A DNA stretch of 64,000 bases, from contig NZ_JAAKEB010000013.1 of the NCBI RefSeq assembly GCF_011038965.1, forward strand, positions 1 through 64,000. The letters are read 5' to 3'. The notes beneath the pieces were generated by a model. It was not told the origin of the DNA and made no database searches. It saw nothing but the letters and a program-made list of their open reading frames with translations. Source of the DNA: Adlercreutzia sp. ZJ141. Lineage in GTDB: Bacteria; Actinomycetota; Coriobacteriia; Coriobacteriales; Eggerthellaceae. Positions within the stretch are counted from its first letter, which is position 1; every line of letters starts with the position of its first letter. Below are positions 43,626-53,058 of this stretch, piece by piece. The position numbers were made by a program, and so were the translations under genes.

Positions 43626-46600
43626 CTACGCACGTCGCCGCACGAGACGAATTACCGCCGCAATCATCGCCGAAACAGCTGCCACAAGTGCAAACGTAAT
43701 AACGAATTTGTACGTGGTATCTCCCGTTTCGACAAGTGCGGCAGGTTTCTTGGTGCCACCTGCGTTTGGATCCTTCCCGTCTAACGGAGGATTACTTGTG
43801 CTACCGCCACCGCCACCGTCGCCATCCGGCGGGGTCACTGGCCCAGCCTCAGGCTTCGTTTCGGCTTTGCCCAAAGGATGCGTAACGCCTGTCAGCTCCA
43901 CCGATTTTTGCGACACAACACCTGCCCCGTTGGTGAGACGTAGCGTGTACCAGCCGTTTTCTAGGCGACCGTCATCCAGGGGTTTTTTGTCTGACCCTAG
44001 TGTGGGATCGGCCCATTCAGCTATGTAGGTGATACCCTTCTTGTAGCTGTTGCTCACATCAACAAAACCGCTCGTAGCATTTTGCCCACGGGCGATCTCC
44101 ACACGGCCCACATCCGACGGCCCCGTTGAAGGCCAGACCATAATGGTACGGGTGCCATTGTTAGCACTGGAACCATTTTCGTCGACACCGTTGATGCACC
44201 ATATGGCCATATCGGGCACTTGCGAATCCTTCGCGAACACAACAGCGCGCGCATCGAAGAGTGGGTCGTTAACACTCTGAGCAAGCGCTATGACCTTATG
44301 TGTTCCATCGGAAAGCGGACTTATCGTTTCGCTGATCCGTCCTTCTTCGGCCCCAATCATCTGTAGCGTTTTCTCATTATTGGCAGGGGATGCCAAAAGT
44401 ACCGAACCAATATTCACATTCAATGCGCTGAGATTCAGCTTCGCCCCCGCATCCGTTATCCACAAAGGTGTATCAACAGGCTTTGTGTCGGTTGCACCCG
44501 TGTTTGCGGCACTCTCGCGGGAATCCGCACCCGCAGTGACCTCATTAGCATCTTCACCCTGCACTTCCGCGCCCTCAGATGTCGGCGTCTCTTTAGCAGC
44601 TACGTGACTTATACGCTCGTCGCTGGCAAGCGTCGTGTCATCAGAGCCGACTAAGCTCATGCCCCAATCGCTAAACTCAATTGCCGTGGGCGTCACAGGG
44701 CCATCAGGGTTGTCTGGCACGCTCGGATCAACTGGTGTCAAAGAGGTGGCTTTCACCGCAATATCGCCATGTGCCTCACTGATAACCAAAACCTTTCCGT
44801 CATCAAACACCTTGACACGCGGATCGCTTGTAATGTCGCTGGCAATTCCGTCACGCGTTTCGGTCACCTGCCACGAGTCAACCTGCCACCCGTTAAAGGG
44901 CAACGCGATGAAATCGAGTTGCGAACCATCGGTAAAAAGTGCACCGTTGGAAAGCGCATGCTTCCAACCCGTTTCAGCACTCACCGACCGCGCTGCCATC
45001 AGCCCCCACGGGTTGAATTCGTCGAACGTCACCGTAAACGAGTCAACTTGCTCGGTTTGCGCTACAGCCGTGCAGGAGTGTTTGCGCTGTGAGTCGGTAA
45101 TGCGGTACGAGTACGATGTATCGGAGAGAAGCCGCTCATCAGTTCCGTTGCCATCGGGGCCACCCTGGTCGGTGAATGTTTCCGTAAAAACAGTCGGCGA
45201 GGTTTCGTCCAGGTTTGGTTTCTCGAAGGTGTGGATGGTTTGCCATTGACCTGTTGTGGAGTCCAGTCGCTCAAGCAGATAGGCGCTATCGGAGTTATCA
45301 GCCCCCCAAGGAATATCCGCCGCGATGTCTACGGTATGTGCCGTAGTATCAGCGATTTTTAAGCCGCGCGGCGTTGCCACTCCGTAACGCACATTTTCGG
45401 TATCATATCCCACCACGACATACTCGCCTACAGAGTCATTGTTGCTCATCGGGTCTTCTATGGTGGTGTAAGTTTTTTTGCCAGCATACATCGTCATCGA
45501 CATGCCGTAGTCGTTCCACTCTTCGGTCAGACACTTCACATCACCCTTGTAGGCTTTACCGTTGTATACCGACTTCCCGCCATTTCCGGAAAGGTTCATA
45601 CCAAACGCCAGCGTGAACTTGTTGAAACGCGAGCTTTCCTCGAACTTCAGGCCCATCTTCAGATTCAAAGCACACGAACCACCATCGGAATTCTTCCAGG
45701 TACTCAGCAGCGACTGACTACTTGAGCCGAAATCGTTGCCGTAGTCGAGCGCAAGCGGTGTGTCGGTCAAATTGAATTCCGAAGTATCTAGTCCGTCGAG
45801 ACGTGTATAGGTTTCGGGCTTCCCTTTTGTGTGGGGCATCAGCGTATCCGCTTCGGGCAAAAGCGCAAGCCGAGGCGTTTTGCTAGACAATCTTTCGTTG
45901 AAAGCACTTATAACCTTGTTGTAATTAATAGCCTGTTCATTATACGTCTCGATGGGCACAATTTTCACGTTGGGAGCATTAGGTGCACGCATGACGGCAA
46001 GGTCGAGATATTGATGGGCGCCAGGCCGCAGCACTTCGTAATAGTACAAGTCCATGGGGGTGCAGGTTAGCACCACACTGTCCTGCCCCTTAGAAATGTT
46101 CACAGAATACTGCTCCTCATGGGTTTTCGAGCCCTTGTACGAAGGAGTTACCCCAAACCCGGGCGTCTTTCCCACCTTCATCGAGTTCTTACCAGCTTCC
46201 GCGCCATACAATATGTTGAAATCAAACGACACCGATGCACTGGCACCGTACTCCACCGTGTTACCCTCAATGCGAGTAAGTGCCGTTGAACCCGAATCAT
46301 AGCCGCCGGTTGCAAGAGACACATCATAGCCGGTTGCAAGAGACACATCTTCAAAGGAAGGCGGCGCCTGAAGAACCGACTCCACCACAGGCTCGGTGTA
46401 GACAAACTCATGTCCTACCAAGCGCAGGTACATGGAGTCCCGATCTTGGGAGAAGTCTGAATCCATATCTGAATCCATACCCCAATCGAGGTTCGCCAAG
46501 AATGGAACGATTGGCGAGTTCTTACCCCAGTCGAACTCTATTTTATCTTCTTTATCGTTGCTCCAGGAAAAATCTACGCTGCTGCCATTGTCGTGGTAGG

Positions 46601-48758
46601 TATAACGATCGATGCGCATCCTGTCGCCGTAATCCTTTGTTTGGTCGAATAGCGCTGCCTGATAGAGAAGCTCGGCACCGTAATAGTCCATCATGGTAGC
46701 AAGACCCGCATCGGACGACTCACAGTTGGGAACCATGTCCTCAGCTACAGTAGGCTCGGACAACATCAGCAAAAGGTTATTGTTATCCAGCTCGTTGAAA
46801 TCCTCATGAATTCTGCCGCGCCACGGCGTAAACGTCCCACTCCCCTTGTCATAGCCGTAGAAGTAGCTTCCGAAAAACACCTGGTCGTTGGTATTGTTGT
46901 CCACGTATCCCGTTAGGCTTAGGCAATTCAGCGGCACTGTCCAGTTCGAAGTATTCGTATAGCGCGAAAGGTTGTAGGACGCATAGTTGTTTAATCTGCT
47001 TTTGTAGAAGGTACTGTCTGCGTCCTCATAGTACAGCGAGGTATCCTCATCGGCTTTATGACCGGCAAGCTTGCTGCCCGTTGTTTTATGCAGCCCGTTG
47101 TCGTCAGTAAGCCAGGTGAACCCGTACACGTTTTCCATGTCCAGGTAGCCGCTCGTTCCGTCCGGGCTCGCACCGTTCGCTGGGTCTACACTCGCACCGC
47201 TCTCTTCACCTGAATTCGCACCGCTTGCTTCGCCTGAACTCACATCACTTCCGTATTCAACCCACTCAAGATAACTCAGATACAGCTCGCCTTGCATGGC
47301 ATTTGACCCTGCGTAGCCGCCCACTACCAGTTCTGGGTGGCTATCGGCGTCAATATCGCCCACCGAAACCGAGGTCATTTGGGTGCTCGGCCCGCCAGCG
47401 GGTGCCCAGCGTGCACTTTTTTGAGCAGTGTTCGGCTGGGTAACGGTGATCGTCTTGGGTTCCTGGAAGTGATTCTTAATATTGAACTGCAGATCGGTTC
47501 CCTCAATCGTCTGGACCACCTGGATACCCGAACAGTAATTCGATCCCGCCGTAGGGTCGCCCGCCTGGAAGGCAATGATAATCTCTGCCTTGCCGTTTCC
47601 GGAAAGATCGGCCACTTCAAGCGATGCGGGCAGGTAGACGTTGCCAACCTGCGCGCCGTAATTTTGCAACGGTGCGGTATCAACAGGTATCGGCTGATGG
47701 TAGAAAAGGAGTTGGTCGGTTTCGCGCTGTTTCTCTCCTAAGCGCTGGGAAGCTTGCCACCCTTCGGGTAAGGAGATATCGGCATCCATTCTGGCCTGTT
47801 TAATGTAGAAGGAATACCACACATCCAGCCAAGGCTTGCCGTTTTCGTCGTAGCAGAACATCACAAGGTCTTCGTAGCCGTTGCCGTCAAGATCGCCCGA
47901 TTTCAAGTGATAGAGGTTGGGCTCCTGTATTGTGGCACTGTATTTGTCGTGGTCGAGCTGCTTGTACGATTCCGCACCGTCCGTGCGTGTATAGAAACTG
48001 CGACCCGGATCAAAGACGGCTATGTTTCCCGTCTGATAATCTTCAGGTACTACTCCGCCGTAGCAGGATCCTTCGCCGTACGAGGCATTGTAGACCCTTA
48101 CCTTACCGTCACCACTGAGCACTGCAAGGTCATCAAGGCCATCGTGGTCTAGGTCAACCGGAGCGACAGCTCCTATAGTCCCGCCTTTAGCTGCGAAGTC
48201 GTAGTAGAGGCTTCTCCAGTGCTTCGTGTTGTCAACATTTTCTGCAGTGGTTTTCACTATGTCGGAAAAATACATGGGAGATGTTATGTGGGAAGAACTC
48301 GAGCTATAAGGGTCGTACGTTAGCCAGCCGTACTCCAGCGGCGTGATGCCGACCCAGCCGTTCACGGGGTTGTCGGTGCCGCATTCTTCCGACACCGTGT
48401 TTTTGCGCGTGGTGTCAAATCCCATCAGACTTGCGCTCGACAAGCTCGAGTTGTCAGCGACAGGTACCAAGGTGGTACCGTCGTTGAGGGTTTCTCCGTA
48501 TTCGAGGGATTCCTCATCGGCAGAGACGGGCTGTGTGGTGCTTGAGGTGGGTGCTGTAGTATCTGCTTGTGTTGTGTCGGATTGCTGCACACCTTCGTTA
48601 GAAGAGGAAGGCTCCGCCAGCGCCCATTGCGTAGGAAAAAGCGAAGCCACCAGCGTGCAGACGATTAGTATTGATACGAGAGAAGCAAGATCAGGCATAC
48701 CCTTTGCACGAAGGGCACGGAAAGCACGAACCTTAAGGGCGGGCGTTTTTCTCATCAT
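43626..48758 (-). CDS. giant FG-GAP surface protein with LVxTGD anchor
   Basis: The 1710-residue protein has a signal peptide (to about 49), then four FG-GAP/VCBS calcium-loop repeats: DLDHDGLDD, DLDGNGYED, DLSGNGKAE and DIDADSHPE. These lie between residues 200 and 480 and suggest an integrin-like propeller. A long beta-rich middle follows, with several Ig-like modules toward the C-terminus. The end has TKKPAALVETGD, a hydrophobic helix and a RLVRRRA tail, the layout of a sortase substrate with LVETG in place of LPxTG. It should be wall-anchored and adhesive. No sortase gene is present here. GGAGGTT precedes the ATG but is masked by a leader hairpin. Confidence 0.85.
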   Translation of the reverse strand: MMRKTPALKVRAFRALRAKGMPDLASLVSILIVCTLVASLFPTQWALAEPSSSNEGVQQSDTTQADTTAPTSSTTQPVSADEESLEYGETLNDGTTLVPVADNSSLSSASLMGFDTTRKNTVSEECGTDNPVNGWVGITPLEYGWLTYDPYSSSSSHITSPMYFSDIVKTTAENVDNTKHWRSLYYDFAAKGGTIGAVAPVDLDHDGLDDLAVLSGDGKVRVYNASYGEGSCYGGVVPEDYQTGNIAVFDPGRSFYTRTDGAESYKQLDHDKYSATIQEPNLYHLKSGDLDGNGYEDLVMFCYDENGKPWLDVWYSFYIKQARMDADISLPEGWQASQRLGEKQRETDQLLFYHQPIPVDTAPLQNYGAQVGNVYLPASLEVADLSGNGKAEIIIAFQAGDPTAGSNYCSGIQVVQTIEGTDLQFNIKNHFQEPKTITVTQPNTAQKSARWAPAGGPSTQMTSVSVGDIDADSHPELVVGGYAGSNAMQGELYLSYLEWVEYGSDVSSGEASGANSGEESGASVDPANGASPDGTSGYLDMENVYGFTWLTDDNGLHKTTGSKLAGHKADEDTSLYYEDADSTFYKSRLNNYASYNLSRYTNTSNWTVPLNCLSLTGYVDNNTNDQVFFGSYFYGYDKGSGTFTPWRGRIHEDFNELDNNNLLLMLSEPTVAEDMVPNCESSDAGLATMMDYYGAELLYQAALFDQTKDYGDRMRIDRYTYHDNGSSVDFSWSNDKEDKIEFDWGKNSPIVPFLANLDWGMDSDMDSDFSQDRDSMYLRLVGHEFVYTEPVVESVLQAPPSFEDVSLATGYDVSLATGGYDSGSTALTRIEGNTVEYGASASVSFDFNILYGAEAGKNSMKVGKTPGFGVTPSYKGSKTHEEQYSVNISKGQDSVVLTCTPMDLYYYEVLRPGAHQYLDLAVMRAPNAPNVKIVPIETYNEQAINYNKVISAFNERLSSKTPRLALLPEADTLMPHTKGKPETYTRLDGLDTSEFNLTDTPLALDYGNDFGSSSQSLLSTWKNSDGGSCALNLKMGLKFEESSRFNKFTLAFGMNLSGNGGKSVYNGKAYKGDVKCLTEEWNDYGMSMTMYAGKKTYTTIEDPMSNNDSVGEYVVVGYDTENVRYGVATPRGLKIADTTAHTVDIAADIPWGADNSDSAYLLERLDSTTGQWQTIHTFEKPNLDETSPTVFTETFTDQGGPDGNGTDERLLSDTSYSYRITDSQRKHSCTAVAQTEQVDSFTVTFDEFNPWGLMAARSVSAETGWKHALSNGALFTDGSQLDFIALPFNGWQVDSWQVTETRDGIASDITSDPRVKVFDDGKVLVISEAHGDIAVKATSLTPVDPSVPDNPDGPVTPTAIEFSDWGMSLVGSDDTTLASDERISHVAAKETPTSEGAEVQGEDANEVTAGADSRESAANTGATDTKPVDTPLWITDAGAKLNLSALNVNIGSVLLASPANNEKTLQMIGAEEGRISETISPLSDGTHKVIALAQSVNDPLFDARAVVFAKDSQVPDMAIWCINGVDENGSSANNGTRTIMVWPSTGPSDVGRVEIARGQNATSGFVDVSNSYKKGITYIAEWADPTLGSDKKPLDDGRLENGWYTLRLTNGAGVVSQKSVELTGVTHPLGKAETKPEAGPVTPPDGDGGGGGSTSNPPLDGKDPNAGGTKKPAALVETGDTTYKFVITFALVAAVSAMIAAVIRLVRRRA

Positions 48759-48764
48759 GAGAGT

Positions 48765-48792
48765 AACCTCCGAATCCGTTATGTTGGAGGTT
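48765..48792 (-). promoter_or_regulatory. hairpin masking the Shine-Dalgarno of the FG-GAP gene
   Basis: On the minus strand AACCTCC (48792-48786) and the ribosome binding site GGAGGTT (48771-48765) form a perfect 7-bp GC-rich stem with a 14-base loop. The start codon follows 6 bases later. Translation would be blocked until the stem melts or is bound. Confidence 0.6.
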
Positions 48793-48961
48793 CAAGTGTA
48801 GCAACCGCTCTAAAAGAAATGCCTTTTGAACAGGAACTTTACCTACGCTTGCGCATGCATGTGAACAGAAGTTCAACCTCGCTCATAGCTTGTACGCAGA
48901 TACTTTACAACAACGCGAGGATGTACGACAGTGTGGCTCTTTGACCCATCTGTTCGCCCCG

Positions 48962-49420
48962 CTACGCATGCCGGGCTTTTCCCGTTATTGCTGTGGGCGT
49001 TAATTTCCACACAGCGGTGCGCTTACTACTTTTGGCAAGGGCGTCTTCGAAGTTGCCTACGTTCTCAGGAGCGTAGCGCGCGGCAATAGCGTACAGCGCG
49101 GCGGTTCGCTCGTCGGTATCTTCTACCAGCGACACAACACCGCACGCGACGGCGCTGGCGTAGGTGGTGGAGTACTGCTCGGGCAGGGGTACGACGTCAG
49201 TCACGCCCGTAAGGCAAGCGGCAGGGTTTGCCTCTATGATCTTGGTTTTCTCGCCATGCTTGGCGGAATGGAAGTACACAGTACCGTTCAGCACCACATG
49301 CGATACCGGCACCGCATAAGGCGCACCCTCGCAGTCGACAAGCGAAAGCACGCCGTAAGGGCAGCGCCCTAACACGTCCCAGGCAAATTCCGCGGTTTGT
49401 TCCCTATCCTTGCGACGCAT
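48962..49420 (-). CDS. pyridoxamine 5'-phosphate oxidase-like flavoprotein
   Basis: The 152-residue protein begins MRRKDREQTA, the usual start of NimA-like FMN-binding split-barrel proteins. It has YAVPVSHVVLNGTVYFHSAKHGEK, the FMN-phosphate region. Possible roles are flavin reductase or nitro-group reduction. An in-frame ATG at 49471 exists, but the extra residues are encoded by a copy of a short dispersed motif, so 49420 with GAAAGGCC is preferred. Confidence 0.88.
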   Translation of the reverse strand: MRRKDREQTAEFAWDVLGRCPYGVLSLVDCEGAPYAVPVSHVVLNGTVYFHSAKHGEKTKIIEANPAACLTGVTDVVPLPEQYSTTYASAVACGVVSLVEDTDERTAALYAIAARYAPENVGNFEDALAKSSKRTAVWKLTPTAITGKARHA

Positions 49421-49854
49421 GTTCGGGGCCTTTCTCTTCATAACTTCAATCAGTGTTTCCTTATGATCCACTTGCCAAGCTTATCGCTAAACAGCTGTTT
49501 CTTGAAGGGTGCCAGCGTGCCCGTGGGCAGTTAACACTTTTGCGGCACCGCAATGCCTGTAACGCTTACGCACAACGAAGACGCACGAGAAACGTAGATA
49601 CAACAAGCCCATAACTTTCGTCTACGCTCAGCTCAGATCAGTTCAGATTCCCAGACTATCGTGATAAAGCTATGGGGGAGGGTAAACACAATGATGCGAT
49701 ACTAAGCACAATTTGTCACCCCTCTATTCTCCATACCATTCACAGTTTCTCTTTGGCGAAGTTAGGCGTCCTTTTACGGTTTTGTACAGCCATCTTTAAC
49801 CATAATGCGATATAAATCACGTGGGTGTATCTCCAAAGAGAAAGAAGGAATCGT
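49421..49854. other. intergenic region before the SDR gene
   Basis: No gene is present. The stretch holds a minus-strand copy of the dispersed GGAAACACTGATT motif (49448-49463) and a pair of 11-bp inverted repeats (49746-49756 and 49833-49843) that bracket the SDR promoter and touch its ribosome binding site. Confidence 0.5.
49746..49843. promoter_or_regulatory. 11-bp inverted repeats around SDR promoter
   Basis: TTTCTCTTTGG and CCAAAGAGAAA are perfect complements 76 bases apart. The second arm abuts the ribosome binding site. They may be two operators for a looping regulator, or the base of a leader hairpin. Confidence 0.45.
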
Positions 49855-50631
49855 ATGAACAAGGACTATTTCGATCTGACCGGTCAGGTGGCAATCGTTA
49901 CGGGTGCGTCGGGGGGCCTCGGCGTGCAGATGGCCAAGGCGCTGGCCAACCAGGGTGCTAAGGTTGTTGTGATGGCGCGCCGTCAGGAAAAGATCGACGC
50001 GGTGGCCGCTGAGATCGCCGAAGAGTTCGGCGTGGAGACGCTCGCTATCCGCTGCGACATCACCGACACCGAAAATGTAAACGCCGCCGTGGCAGAAGTC
50101 GTTGAGAAGCTGGGCCGCATCGACATCCTTATCAACAATGCGGGCACGGGTGCCGTGGCTCCTGCTGAAGACATCACCGACGAACAGTTCTCTAACGAAA
50201 TGGAAATCGACCTGTTTGGCAGTTTCAAGGTTGCCCGCGCCGTAGCCAAGCAAGCCATGATCCCGGCCAACTACGGGCGCATCATCAATATTGCGAGCAT
50301 GTACGGCCTGGTGGGCAACAAAGTTGCCGGCAGCGCTCCTTACCATGCGGCAAAGGGTGGCGTGGTGAACCTTACGCGCGCACTAGCTTCCGAATGGGGT
50401 AAGTACGGCATCACCGTGAACTCCATCTGCCCTGGCTACTTCTACACTCCGTTGACCAAGGAAACGCTCGACAGCGATTTCTTCCAGCAGAATGCCAAGA
50501 CCATGATCCCCGAAGAGCGCTACGGTAACGAGGGCGAGCTCGACACGGCCGCCGTCTTCCTGGCGTCTCCGGCTTCGAGTTACGTTACGGGTGTGCAGCT
50601 GCCCGTCGACGGTGGCTACACCTGCATGTAG
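49855..50631 (+). CDS. short-chain dehydrogenase/reductase
   Basis: The 258-residue classical SDR has TGASGGLG for the cofactor, NNAG, the catalytic Ser of NIASMYG, and Tyr-x-x-x-Lys in YHAAKGG. It resembles gluconate 5-dehydrogenases and 3-oxoacyl-ACP or steroid dehydrogenases; the substrate is not fixed by sequence. AGAAGGAATCGT precedes the ATG at 49855. The gene is monocistronic, with a strong terminator downstream and inverted repeats upstream that suggest regulated expression. Confidence 0.92.
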   Translation: MNKDYFDLTGQVAIVTGASGGLGVQMAKALANQGAKVVVMARRQEKIDAVAAEIAEEFGVETLAIRCDITDTENVNAAVAEVVEKLGRIDILINNAGTGAVAPAEDITDEQFSNEMEIDLFGSFKVARAVAKQAMIPANYGRIINIASMYGLVGNKVAGSAPYHAAKGGVVNLTRALASEWGKYGITVNSICPGYFYTPLTKETLDSDFFQQNAKTMIPEERYGNEGELDTAAVFLASPASSYVTGVQLPVDGGYTCM

Positions 50632-51032
50632 TAGAAGCGAGCATAGTAAACAGCACCGAAAGGGCCGCATGAGATGTGCGGCCCTTTCGCTTTACATGCT
50701 TTATTCGACAAGCATCCATTTCCAGGCGGGAACTTGCCTGACGGTGCGCCCGTTGTTCCACTGTGACCTATGGGCAGACGCGGCTGTGCGCCTGTGCTCC
50801 TGTGCGAATTCCGGCCAGATGCCCCAATGTGACAAAGACTCACGCTACGTGGCATAATGACGCAGTTCGAGTCGTCGTTTGGAAGAGTATGCGTCAGAAG
50901 CGGCTGTTGCTTTAGCTCATTGAGTGATGTATGACATTTGGTGTGACCCCCTCTGACACAGACATATGCAGGGAGACAGTGTGGTATTAGCTGGTCTTTG
51001 GCACACGTTAACACACGAAAGGGGTGCGATCG
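50632..51032. other. intergenic region, terminator and repeat
   Basis: After the SDR terminator the region has no gene. It holds GTGTGACCCCCTCTGACAC (50941-50959), whose near-copy lies at the far end of the next gene cluster, and several TGTGAC motifs. Confidence 0.5.
50657..50696 (+). terminator. terminator after SDR gene
   Basis: CGAAAGGGCCGCA and TGCGGCCCTTTCG form a 13-bp stem with a short loop and are followed by CTTTACATG. Confidence 0.85.
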
Positions 51033-51857
51033 ATGTCTGGAAGAGAAGCAGACTCCCGTTTTGCCTGGTCACATCACGCCAAAATTCTCGTGATCGAGGA
51101 CGATGCGGCTATTAGTGACGTGGTGTGTTCGACACTGTGCGGGGCAGGATTTTGCTGCATCCCTGCCTATTCGGGTACGGAAGCTCGATTGCTGCTTGAT
51201 CAAAAGGACGTTTTCGACCTCGTGATTTGCGATTTGATGTTGCCCGGCATTCCCGGTGAAGAAGTAGTCTCGCTCATCCGCACGAAAAGTGCCGTTCCGA
51301 TACTTGTGACCTCCGCGAAGGCGCAGGTGGTCGACCGCGTGGCATTGCTTCATATGGGAGCCGATGACTATCTGGTCAAACCGTTTGATCTCGACGAACT
51401 TGTTGCACGTGTAGAAGCGCTCATTCGGCGCTCGATGCGCCCCGTCGGCGTTTTAGGTGAGAGCACAGCGCCCAAGCTCGCCAGTTCATCCAATTCCACC
51501 AGCCTCACCGCGAACTCATCTGCCCCTTCCCAAACATATGGGAAGTGGAAGCTCTACGAAGACGCGCGAAAGCTCGAAGCTGCAGGCACCCCTGTCAAGC
51601 TAACCCGCACCGAGTTCGATATTGTTGCCGCGCTCATGCGCCGTCCCAGTAAGGTATTCACCAAGCGCGAGCTCTACCGCGAGGTGTGGCATGAGGACGC
51701 CGCTGTTGAAGAGAAAGCTATCAACACGCACGTCTCCAACATCCGGACGAAACTAAAAGGAACAGGCACGGAGAGTTACATCGAAACCGTATGGGGCATT
51801 GGCTTCAAGCTAGCGGAGCTGGAAAAGTTGGAAGAGCTGTCGGAGTTGGAACAATGA
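51033..51857 (+). CDS. OmpR-family response regulator
   Basis: The 274-residue protein has a receiver domain (phospho-acceptor Asp in VICDLMLPG, VKPFD lysine) and a C-terminal winged helix (TRTEFDIVAALM...AINTHVSNIRTKL). A Ser/Thr/Asn-rich linker near 145-165 is long for the family. It probably controls the ABC transporter encoded next and pairs with the kinase after it. GAAAGGGG lies 8 bases before the ATG; a GTG nine bases upstream is an alternative. A GC-rich terminator follows the gene, so it may be transcribed separately. Confidence 0.92.
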   Translation: MSGREADSRFAWSHHAKILVIEDDAAISDVVCSTLCGAGFCCIPAYSGTEARLLLDQKDVFDLVICDLMLPGIPGEEVVSLIRTKSAVPILVTSAKAQVVDRVALLHMGADDYLVKPFDLDELVARVEALIRRSMRPVGVLGESTAPKLASSSNSTSLTANSSAPSQTYGKWKLYEDARKLEAAGTPVKLTRTEFDIVAALMRRPSKVFTKRELYREVWHEDAAVEEKAINTHVSNIRTKLKGTGTESYIETVWGIGFKLAELEKLEELSELEQ

Positions 51858-51912
51858 CTCAGCCGGCGTTCGCCCAGCTCGAAAGACAAACAGCCAAAAG
51901 GTTGTCTTCAAC

Positions 51913-51937
51913 AGCGCGCTCCTTTGGCGCGCTTTGT
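51913..51937 (+). terminator. terminator after response regulator
   Basis: AGCGCGC and GCGCGCT pair around TCCTTTG and are followed by TTGTC. It separates the regulator gene from the ABC-kinase operon. Confidence 0.6.
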
Positions 51938-51969
51938 CATAGGCCATCCAAAAAGCATGCCGAATCTTG

Positions 51970-52007
51970 TAACTTTCTTATAACTTCACGGAAGGTTCGT
52001 AAACCTT
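51970..52007. promoter_or_regulatory. direct repeats, candidate response-regulator site
   Basis: TAACTT occurs at 51970 and 51981, 11 bp apart, and TAAACCTT occurs near 52000. Tandem sites one helical turn apart are typical of OmpR-family regulators. They lie 50-90 bases before the ABC ATPase gene. Confidence 0.4.
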
Positions 52008-52059
52008 TGCCGTCCATACTCGAATCATCGAGAGGAACGATGGTTCGAAAGGAGAAGGA

Positions 52060-53058
52060 ATGGACGCAATAAGAACGTCTGACCTGACGAAGACGTACGG
52101 CGCCAAGCGTGCTGTTGACAACGTGAGCTTGCATGTGGGCGCAGGCGAAATCTATGGATTTGTCGGGCGTAACGGTGCTGGCAAATCGACCGTCATGAAG
52201 ATGCTCGCAGGGCTGGTGTTGCCCACGGCGGGCGAGATCGAGATTCTGGGGGAGCGGCAGGCGCCTGGGAGCACGAGTCGCCGACTCGGCGCGCTCATTG
52301 AGAACCCGGGTGTTCATCCGGGGCTGTCCGCTCTTGACAACGTTATGGTGCGCGCCCTTGCGCTTGGTGTTCCCCAGGCGAGGGTAGCGAGCATGGACGC
52401 ACTTGAGATCGTAGGCCTGGCACCGGTTGCAAAGAAGCTCGTCAAAACTTACTCGCTGGGCATGAAGCAGCGCCTCGGGCTCGCGCTTGCGTTGGTGGGG
52501 TCACCCGACGTACTGCTGCTCGACGAGCCGTTCAATGGGCTAGACCCACAGGCGGTGCGCGAGGTGCGCACAACCATCGTGAACCTTGCGCGGGCTCGCT
52601 CCCTTACGGTGTTCGTCAGTTCTCACGTACTTGACCAGCTTGAACGCATGGTTACCCGCTACGGAGTAATCCGCGACGGGCATCTTGTACGCGAAATGAG
52701 CGCGGCGGAGGTCGATGCCGAATGTGCCGACTACTTATCTATTCGCGCGGCAACGCCCCAGCTTGCTCTCGCAAAGCTTCAGGAAGCGTTCCCGACAGCG
52801 CGCTTTTCCGTGATGGAAGACGATGCGATCCGCGCGGAAGGCGAAGTATCAGCTGAGGATGCGGGGCGCGCGTTGTCAGAGGCGGGAATTCCCGTCACGG
52901 AGCTGTTCGTTCACGAACGTGACATCGAAGAACTATTTGTGGGGTTGATGGGTGCCGACCTGGCTATGCTTGGTTGCGACAGCGCCGCTTGGTCTCAGGC
53001 AACGAATGCCAACAGGCCGCGCGGGTTCGCTGGGAAAGAGGGTGGTCAGGATGCTTAG
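52060..53058 (+). CDS. ABC transporter ATPase, peptide-resistance type
   Basis: The 332-residue ATPase has Walker A GRNGAGKS (about 37-44), the signature YSLGMKQRLG, Walker B VLLLDEPFNGLD, and an extra C-terminal domain of about 100 residues. It resembles BcrA/lantibiotic-immunity ATPases. AAGGAGAAGG precedes the ATG. The last 8 bases overlap the permease gene, so the two are translated together. Confidence 0.92.
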   Translation: MDAIRTSDLTKTYGAKRAVDNVSLHVGAGEIYGFVGRNGAGKSTVMKMLAGLVLPTAGEIEILGERQAPGSTSRRLGALIENPGVHPGLSALDNVMVRALALGVPQARVASMDALEIVGLAPVAKKLVKTYSLGMKQRLGLALALVGSPDVLLLDEPFNGLDPQAVREVRTTIVNLARARSLTVFVSSHVLDQLERMVTRYGVIRDGHLVREMSAAEVDAECADYLSIRAATPQLALAKLQEAFPTARFSVMEDDAIRAEGEVSAEDAGRALSEAGIPVTELFVHERDIEELFVGLMGADLAMLGCDSAAWSQATNANRPRGFAGKEGGQDA

